Positions 58,322-64,000 of a stretch of 64,000 nt of DNA are shown piece by piece. Location of the stretch: NCBI GenBank assembly GCA_024362935.1, contig JANCRA010000066.1, positions 1,541,501-1,605,500 on the forward strand. Reading direction: 5' to 3'. Every line of letters begins with the position of its first letter. Positions within the stretch are counted from its first letter, which is position 1. The position numbers and the translations under genes were made by a program. The notes below the pieces were generated by a model. The model did not search any database. It worked only from the letters and a program-made list of their open reading frames with translations, and had not been told where the DNA came from. Source of the stretch: Setophaga petechia. Lineage: Eukaryota; Chordata; Aves; Passeriformes; Parulidae.

Positions 58322-59696
58322 CAATGACAAGGGCACAGAAAAAATCACCTTTCCCCACGTGTCTTCAACTGGCTGTGCTGGAATTGCCTCTGCTGCTTTT
58401 TATAGGGGTAATTTTTAAATTTTTTTTTCTAAAAATCAAGATATGCAATGGGCAACGGGGTGAAGTCAGCACAGCCTTGCAAGATAACAATAATATTCAT
58501 TAACATTCAATCTACAAATTATCCCTTGAAACCCCAGCCTGGAGATTTGCCAGTTTTCAATACATGACAACGTTGTCTAATATGTTTCCAGCACAAGAGC
58601 ATTGCCAAGGCTGTGCTGGATGTGTGGCACCACAAAACCATCAGCTGAATGTCCTGCCATGCACAGGGCAAGGCTGGGCCTGCCTTTTGAGGGGGATATT
58701 TATCTTTAAGACAGGATGCCTGTTCTGCAAATTCAGTCCCCCAAGGAATCAGGAGGTGATTTTTTTTCTTGATGTTCCCTACTCTTGATATTAGTGAAAG
58801 CAGAGGGCTTTTAGGGCAGCTTTCAGTCTCCAGAGCTGTTTAGGGAGCATTTGCACTGAGCAAATGGGAGGAAGGAAAGGAAGGAAAAGGACAGTTGGGT
58901 CCTGTGCACATCCCTGGAGGATTTTCTCAACACATCCTAGGTTCATAAACATTTTGCCTTTGTGCTGCCATTTGGAGGGTTTCTACTGAAATCTTAAAAA
59001 TCCTTTGGGTGCTCTCATCCATCAGCCACTGGAAACATTATTGATAATACAATCATTCCTTTTTTCGTCACTCTGTTTCACTTTTTTTTTTTTTTTTTCC
59101 TGCTGAAATCCTGTAATTTGTCACTGCTGGAACATTGAGAGATGATTGGAATCTGCCCAGGTGCAGCACAGGAGCCTTGCAAAGGCAAAGCCCATGGAGG
59201 GGGGGGCCTTGCATCCCTCTGCCCCCATCCTCACAGGTACAGCTGAGGCCAGTCTGGGGACACAGCAAATGTGACATCTCAAGCTTTGCTCTGGCCAGAC
59301 TGTGGTTCTGGGCTGTGCCAGGAGATCCCTGTGCTGGTTTAGGTTCCCTCAAGCTCATGGTGAACTCCACAGTGTTGGGAACACCAGCTTTGATCCAGCC
59401 CCTCTGAACCTCCAATTGAAAATCCGAGTGAAAATTCCAAATAATGGCTCCAAACAATGGTGGTGGCTCTGTGATCTGCATTGTCCAGGTTTGTTTGCTG
59501 GCCCCAGTGACAGGGCTGCTGTGGGAGAAAGGCCCCAGTGACAGGGTTGCTGTGGGCCAGCAGGGCTCGTGCTGCATTGCCCTCCATCCCTGCAGGGATG
59601 GAGACTGCTCTGCTGCCCTGGGCAGCTGTGCCAGGGCTGGTGTTGATACAGGCAGAAGGAAGAAGCCATGGGTGCCTTAACTTCCACTTTCTATGG
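58322..59696. other. Non-coding, no recognised feature
   Basis: Unique sequence with a T17 run at 59082-59098 and a short direct repeat of GGCCCCAGTGACAGGG (59500 and 59531). The open frames at 59068-59731 overlap on both strands without domains. Confidence 0.5.
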
Positions 59697-59792
59697 GCCA
59701 AGCACTGATGCTCACAGGGTGATTTGGACACTAAAAGCTGCCCCTGTCCAGAGCACTGTGCTGCTCCCCCTCCACCTTCTGCCCAGGGCAGG
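59697..59792 (+). repeat. Duplicated block, split copy, left part
   Basis: Matches the first third of 56834-57138 (CCAAGCACTGATGCTCACAG ... CACCTTCTGCCCAGGGCAGG) and stops at GGCAGG 59787-59792. Confidence 0.85.
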
Positions 59793-60514
59793 TGTTGGTT
59801 GTGATTTCAGGGTTTACCTCAGAACCCCGGGTCCCTCCCCTGATCATTCCCTCCCAGGTGTGTCAGTCCCCTCTCCTTTCCCCTCCCAGCACTGTCTGTC
59901 GCTCCTGGAATTCCAGAAGGGCATCGAGTGATTGGCAGATCCAAAGGATGCCCTCTACCCCTGGGGGCATTGGGCCATCCAGGTGTCCTTTGTCCCTTTG
60001 TCCCTCTCCTCCTGTCCCTGCTTAGTGGCTCCCTGCCCCTTCCCTGCCCCTCTCCCCGGGGCTCAAAGGAGCAGCAACCACGGGCTCAGGGAGTTCTGTT
60101 GGAGCTGCTGCTGCATTCAGAGGCCTGAGGGCCAGAATAAAGCTCTGGATCCAAACCCTGCATCAGAACCAACTCCTTTCCTTCACCATGGCCTCAAAGC
60201 TTCTCTGCCAGAGGGAAACCTGAGGAGCAGCCCCTGTTATGGGGGGAAGCTCCATCCCAGCACCACCAGAGCTCCTGCAGGCCTGGCCTTGTCCCCACGT
60301 GCCAACTGCAGCACCCAGGCAGCCCAAAGTGTCTGTGGGGTGAAACACCACACACCCAGCCAGCCCAAAGTGTCTGTGGGGTGAAGCACCACACACCCAG
60401 CCAGCCCAAAGTGTCTGTGGGGTGAAACACCACAGTGCCACTGTTTGGTTCAGCACTAAGGGCCAGACAAGCTCGGGCACATCCTGTCCAGCAATATTGG
60501 TAAATATTCCAAAA
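59793..60514 (+). mobile_element. 722-bp insertion within duplicated block
   Basis: Absent from the intact copy at 57 kb and flanked by GGCAGG on both sides (59787-59792 and 60515-60520), as expected for a 6-bp target duplication. It starts TGTTGG and has AATAAA at 60136-60141, both LTR-like. But it ends in CCAAAA rather than CA and holds a 41-bp tandem repeat. Deletion from the other copy across the short repeat is the alternative. Confidence 0.5.
60310..60436. repeat. 41-bp tandem triplication
   Basis: CCAGCCAGCCCAAAGTGTCT plus GTGGGGTGAAACACCACACAC; AGCCCAAAGT starts at 60321, 60362 and 60403, exactly 41 bp apart. Confidence 0.93.
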
Positions 60515-60727
60515 GGCAGGGCTGGCTCTGTCCCAGGAGGGCTCTCAGCTCCCCAGCCTGGCTGTGGGGAGCAGCCCTGCAGGCTGGCCCAGCCTTGCTG
60601 GTGCTGGGGACAGGCACAGGTCAGCATCGTTAAAAGGGAGAGAATTGAATCAATATCTCGAGTGTTTGATGTTCTGCCCAGTGGAACACTTGTTATGTCT
60701 TTAATTACTATTTCTAAAAGCACTGTG
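60515..60727 (+). repeat. Duplicated block, split copy, right part
   Basis: Matches the remaining two thirds of 56834-57138, from GGCAGGGCTGGCTCTG to TTTCTAAAAGCACTGTGGAA, with few substitutions (for example ATCTGG to ATCTCG). Confidence 0.88.
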
Positions 60728-61571
60728 GAATCTCAGAGCAGAGGGACAGAACCTGCTCTGGGCCCTGTTTCTGCCATGGAGGATTCACCTGGTGCTTGTG
60801 CAGGACCCCAGAGGCTGCAGTTCCTGCTGCTGGTCTGCCAGAGGAACATCTCAGTGCTCAATAAAATCCTCTCCCATGTCAGTCCAGAGCTCCCCACTGC
60901 CAGCAGCTGCACTGAGAGCTTGGCATGGATTTGCATAGATGAAATGATTTCTCCTGCCATTCATTCAGCCTCTCTGTCTGCCAGCTTCCCTGCTCCTCTC
61001 AGGAATCTGAGGTCCACACAGGGAGCATTCAGCTGGCCACCAGCTCTTTACTGAGCCTTGCTTTGCACAGATGTCCCCAAGCAATGCCATGAATTGTTGC
61101 TCTATAGTCACTGAGCTGTTTGGGAAAACATTTCAGATAACTGTCCTACGCACTGGGGTGACTGAATTGATGGCATTTGAATGCTCAAAAAGATAGTGTG
61201 AATTGGAAACAATGCTGTCCCTGTCACAGGCAGCAGGAGAATTCCAGCTGGTATTTTCATTGTTAATGATCAAACCCAGAGCACTGTGTGGCCTTAATAC
61301 CTTGGAAGGGGCTGGAGAAATGCACAAACCAGCCTGTCACTTCCCCTTCTGGATTTTCCAAATGCCAGGGAAGGAATGCTTTTAAAATTGTCTTTCAGAG
61401 CTCCACAAGTGACTCTGTAGCTTGGTTGTGGGGAGAGGAGGGGAGAAAGGGGACAACAGTCATGGTAATTGCCAGAGAACTGTGATGGGCACCAAATCTG
61501 GGAGCTCCCCCAGCCTTGGGTGGCAAGGTAGCACCTGTGCCCACAAAGGTGGGAGCAAACAGGTAGTGATG
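60728..61571. other. Non-coding, no recognised feature
   Basis: Unique sequence. I see nothing in it. Confidence 0.5.
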
Positions 61572-62003
61572 TGTCAGAATTCAGGACATCCCTCTGGCTG
61601 TCCTGAGCAGCCCAGACCCCTGCCAGGGGGCTCAGAGACCCTGGCACAGAGCCCAAGACACCTGTGACTTTGATTATGACCCATGGAGCAAGTTACCAAC
61701 CTTATATGAGGATCTGCAAGCCATGAAAGTTTAAGTAGAATGATAGTGAATTTATCACAGGGTGAAAAATAGATTTTTTGGGGGTTTTTTGAATGGGGGT
61801 TCAGGGGGGCAAGATGGAGGAATCTGGGCATGTCCAGCCTTTCTCCTTCTTCTTCTTGGCCTCCATCTTCTGCTGTGATGGTGGCACTTTTAGACTGGTT
61901 TGGAGTAGAAGCTCACTGTCTAACATAGGTGATAGGTATTGGAAAATTATTGTAAATAAATTACATGTAGTTCATAGTATAAAAAACTAACACCACCCCA
62001 AGG
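61572..62003 (+). mobile_element. Family B LTR, 5' part
   Basis: Begins TGTCAGAATTCAGGACATCC and follows the family through the CTTCTTCTTCTTGGCC tract to TATAAAAAACTAACACCACC. It breaks off before the polyadenylation region, where a second copy begins. Confidence 0.8.
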
Positions 62004-62506
62004 GCTGGAAACAATTACCAGCTTTGTGTGAGGAATTACAAGCCACAAGAGTTTGAATAGAATGATGGTGAATTAATCACTATCACTGGGTGGAAATGCA
62101 GAATTTTGGGGTTTTCAGAATTGGGGTTCACGGGACAAGATGGAGGAATCTGGGCAGGTCCAGCCTTTCTCCTTCTTCTTCTTGGCCTCCATCTTCTGCT
62201 GTGATGGTGGCACTTTTGGATTGGTTTAGAGTAGAAGCTCACGGTCTAACACAGGTGATAGGTATTGGGAAGTTATTGTAAATATTGTACATGTCATTTT
62301 TAATATAAAAAGATAACACCAGAGTGCCTCTGTCTGTCCTGCTGAGTGGACCTTGGCTGGACAGAAGAAAAAATTGTATAGCTAAGATACATAAACAACC
62401 TTGAGACCGAGAACTGAAGAGCTCTGACTCCTTCAAGTGCTGGGCTGAGAAAAGAGACTTTTTAAAAATATTTCAGGGTCACTCTGACCAGCAGAGACCC
62501 CCAGAG
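62004..62506 (+). mobile_element. Family B LTR, 3' part, fused to the previous one
   Basis: Begins inside the LTR at GGAAACAATTACCAGCTTTG, equivalent to about 43540 in the 43-kb copy, and runs to GGGTCACTCTGACCA. The polyadenylation signal is changed to CATAAA. Together with 61572-62003 it makes one and a half LTRs in tandem. Confidence 0.8.
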
Positions 62507-62964
62507 TGGTGCATCCCATGCAGTGGCAGCACCACTGCTGGAGGTGCTTGGCAGCCAGGAGAGCTGTGCTGCATCTGGGCTTGGCAGAGCACAGCCACCC
62601 CAGCCATACATCATCCAGAGGAATGGGCACTTGGGCAGCACATTACAATAATACATCATTAGAGAGCTGTTGCTATGGTGATGTATTAGGGCAATTCATC
62701 ATTAGGTACCTTCCCCTGGTGATGTATTGCTCCAAACATGGCTCCTGCCAGCACCAGCACAAGGACCACAGGGGAAGGCTTGTCTTTCTGCAGAAACTTC
62801 ACCCTTCCCCTGAGGAAAAACATCTGAGAGTGGTGGCTTCACTGAGGAGACACAGGGCAGGGGCTGGCCCCTCTCTCCTGAGCCTGTTTCCTGGGACTTG
62901 CTCCTTGCTGAGCCCAGTGCTGTTTGCTGGGGACCCAGTACCTGCATCTTAGTGCATGTGGGCA
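62507..62964. other. Non-coding, no recognised feature
   Basis: Unique sequence leading to the terminal minisatellite. I see nothing in it. Confidence 0.5.
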
Positions 62965-64000
62965 GCAGGATCTGGGATACATTGTGGGCAGAAAGATCTG
63001 GGATAAATTGTGAGCAGCAGGATCTGGGATAAATTTTGGGCAGAAAGATCTGGGATAAATTGTGGGCAGAAAGATCTGGGATAAAATGTGGGCCAGAAGG
63101 ATCTGGGATAAAGTGTGGGCAAAAGGATCTGGGATAAAATGTGGACAAAAGGATCTGGGATAAAATGTGGGCAGAAGGATCTGGGATAAAGTGTGGGCAG
63201 AAGGATCTGGGATAAAATGTGGGCAGAAGGATCCAGGATAAAATGTGGGCAGAAGGACCTGGCATAAAACATGGGCAGAAGGATCTGGGATAAAATGTGG
63301 GCAGAAGGATCTGGGATAAAATGTGGACAAAAGGATCTGGGATAAAATGTGGGCAGAAGGATCTGGGATTAAATGTGGGCAGAAGGATCTGGGATAAAGT
63401 GTGGGCAGAAGGATCTGGGATTAAGTGTGGGCAAGAAGGATCTGGGATTAAATGTGGGCAGCAGGATCTGGGATAAAATGTGGGTAAAAGGATCCAGGAT
63501 AAAATGTGGGCATAAGGATCTGGGATAAAATGTGGGCAGCAGGATCTGGGATAAAATGTGGGCAGAAGGATCCAGGATAAAATGTGGGCAGAAGGATCTG
63601 GGATAAAGTGTGGGCAGCAGGATCTGGGATTAAGTGTGGGCAGCAGGATCTGGGATAAAATGTGGGTAAAAGGATCCAGGATAAAATGTGGGCAGAAGGA
63701 TCTGGGATAAAATGTGGGTAAAAGGATCCAGGATAAAATGTGGGCAGAAGGATCTGGGATAAAATGTGGGCAGAAGGATCTGGGATAAAATGTGGGCAAG
63801 AAGGATCTGGGATTAAATGTGGGCAGCAGGATCTGGGATAAAATGTGGGTAAAAGGATCTGGGATAAAATGTGGGCAGAAGGATCTGGGATTAAATGTGG
63901 GCAAGAAGGATCTGGGATTAAATGTGGGCAGCAGGATCTGGGATAAAATGTGGGTAAAAGGATCCAGGATAAAATGTGGGCAGAAGGATTTGGGATAAAA
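62965..64000. repeat. 26-bp minisatellite, continuing past the window
   Basis: About 39 units of GGGATAAAATGTGGGCAGAA plus GGATCT, with starts such as 63131 and 63157 exactly 26 bp apart. Common variants are GGGTAAAA, GATCCAGG and an extra base in GGGCAAGAAGG. The 400-codon minus frame over it is an artefact of a stop-free unit. Confidence 0.95.

Noticed and set aside
7380..62506. Intact endogenous retrovirus flanked by two LTRs
   Set aside because: LTR copies of the same family are far apart, often in opposite orientation, and no gag, pol or env-like frame lies between any pair; they are separate solo LTRs.
62702..63904. 400-codon minus frame
   Set aside because: Translation of the 26-bp minisatellite; 26 is not a multiple of 3, so the three frames rotate through the same stop-free unit.

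Overview
The window reads as avian, probably passerine, nuclear DNA. The only repeats I can place by family are CR1-type LINE 3' ends, recognised by the terminal ATTCTGTG octamers and the usual CR1 3' UTR wording, and several families of solo retroviral LTRs. I see no mammalian-type SINEs. The single recognisable gene is an intronless POU-domain gene whose protein matches POU3F1 (Oct-6/SCIP/Tst-1) at all the positions I can use to separate class III paralogs. Species and chromosome are inferences and cannot be read from the sequence alone.

Layout. Bases 1-12960 are AT-rich, gene-poor sequence with old CR1 pieces (about 2.0, 6.1-6.7 and 8.0 kb), one well-delimited solo LTR (7380-7767, with an exact 6-bp target duplication) and some candidate conserved non-coding stretches. 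Bases 12960-19820 hold large tandem arrays: a 32-bp minisatellite with higher-order structure, a CpG-rich 10-bp array and an 0.8-kb polypyrimidine array. Bases 19820-47100 are gene desert scattered with LTRs of two families, a 34-bp array, a CR1 with an internal 28-bp expansion, a long inverted repeat (37.8-38.9 kb) and an AT-only patch. Bases 47117-50610 are the POU3F1 locus: a G-rich minisatellite with quadruplex-type G runs, a CpG island with four CCAAT boxes, the 371-codon CDS (47907-49022) and a roughly 1.6-kb 3' UTR ending at an AATAAA signal. Bases 50610-64000 are again non-coding and very repeat-rich: 34-bp and 41/48-bp arrays, an LTR invaded by an ATTCT pentanucleotide, a duplicated 0.3-kb block one copy of which is split by a 722-bp insertion, two fused partial LTRs, and a 26-bp minisatellite that runs off the end.

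How it works together. There is no operon-like or multigene system here. The picture is one developmental transcription-factor gene alone in a gene desert, the usual setting for a gene with distant enhancers. The flanks are shaped by solo-LTR deposition and minisatellite growth. The long open frames in the arrays arise because the repeat units lack stop codons; I treat none as a gene. No new biological system is demonstrated. The observations most worth following up are the promoter-proximal G-rich array, the AUUUA series in the 3' UTR, the long inverted repeat and the split duplicated block.
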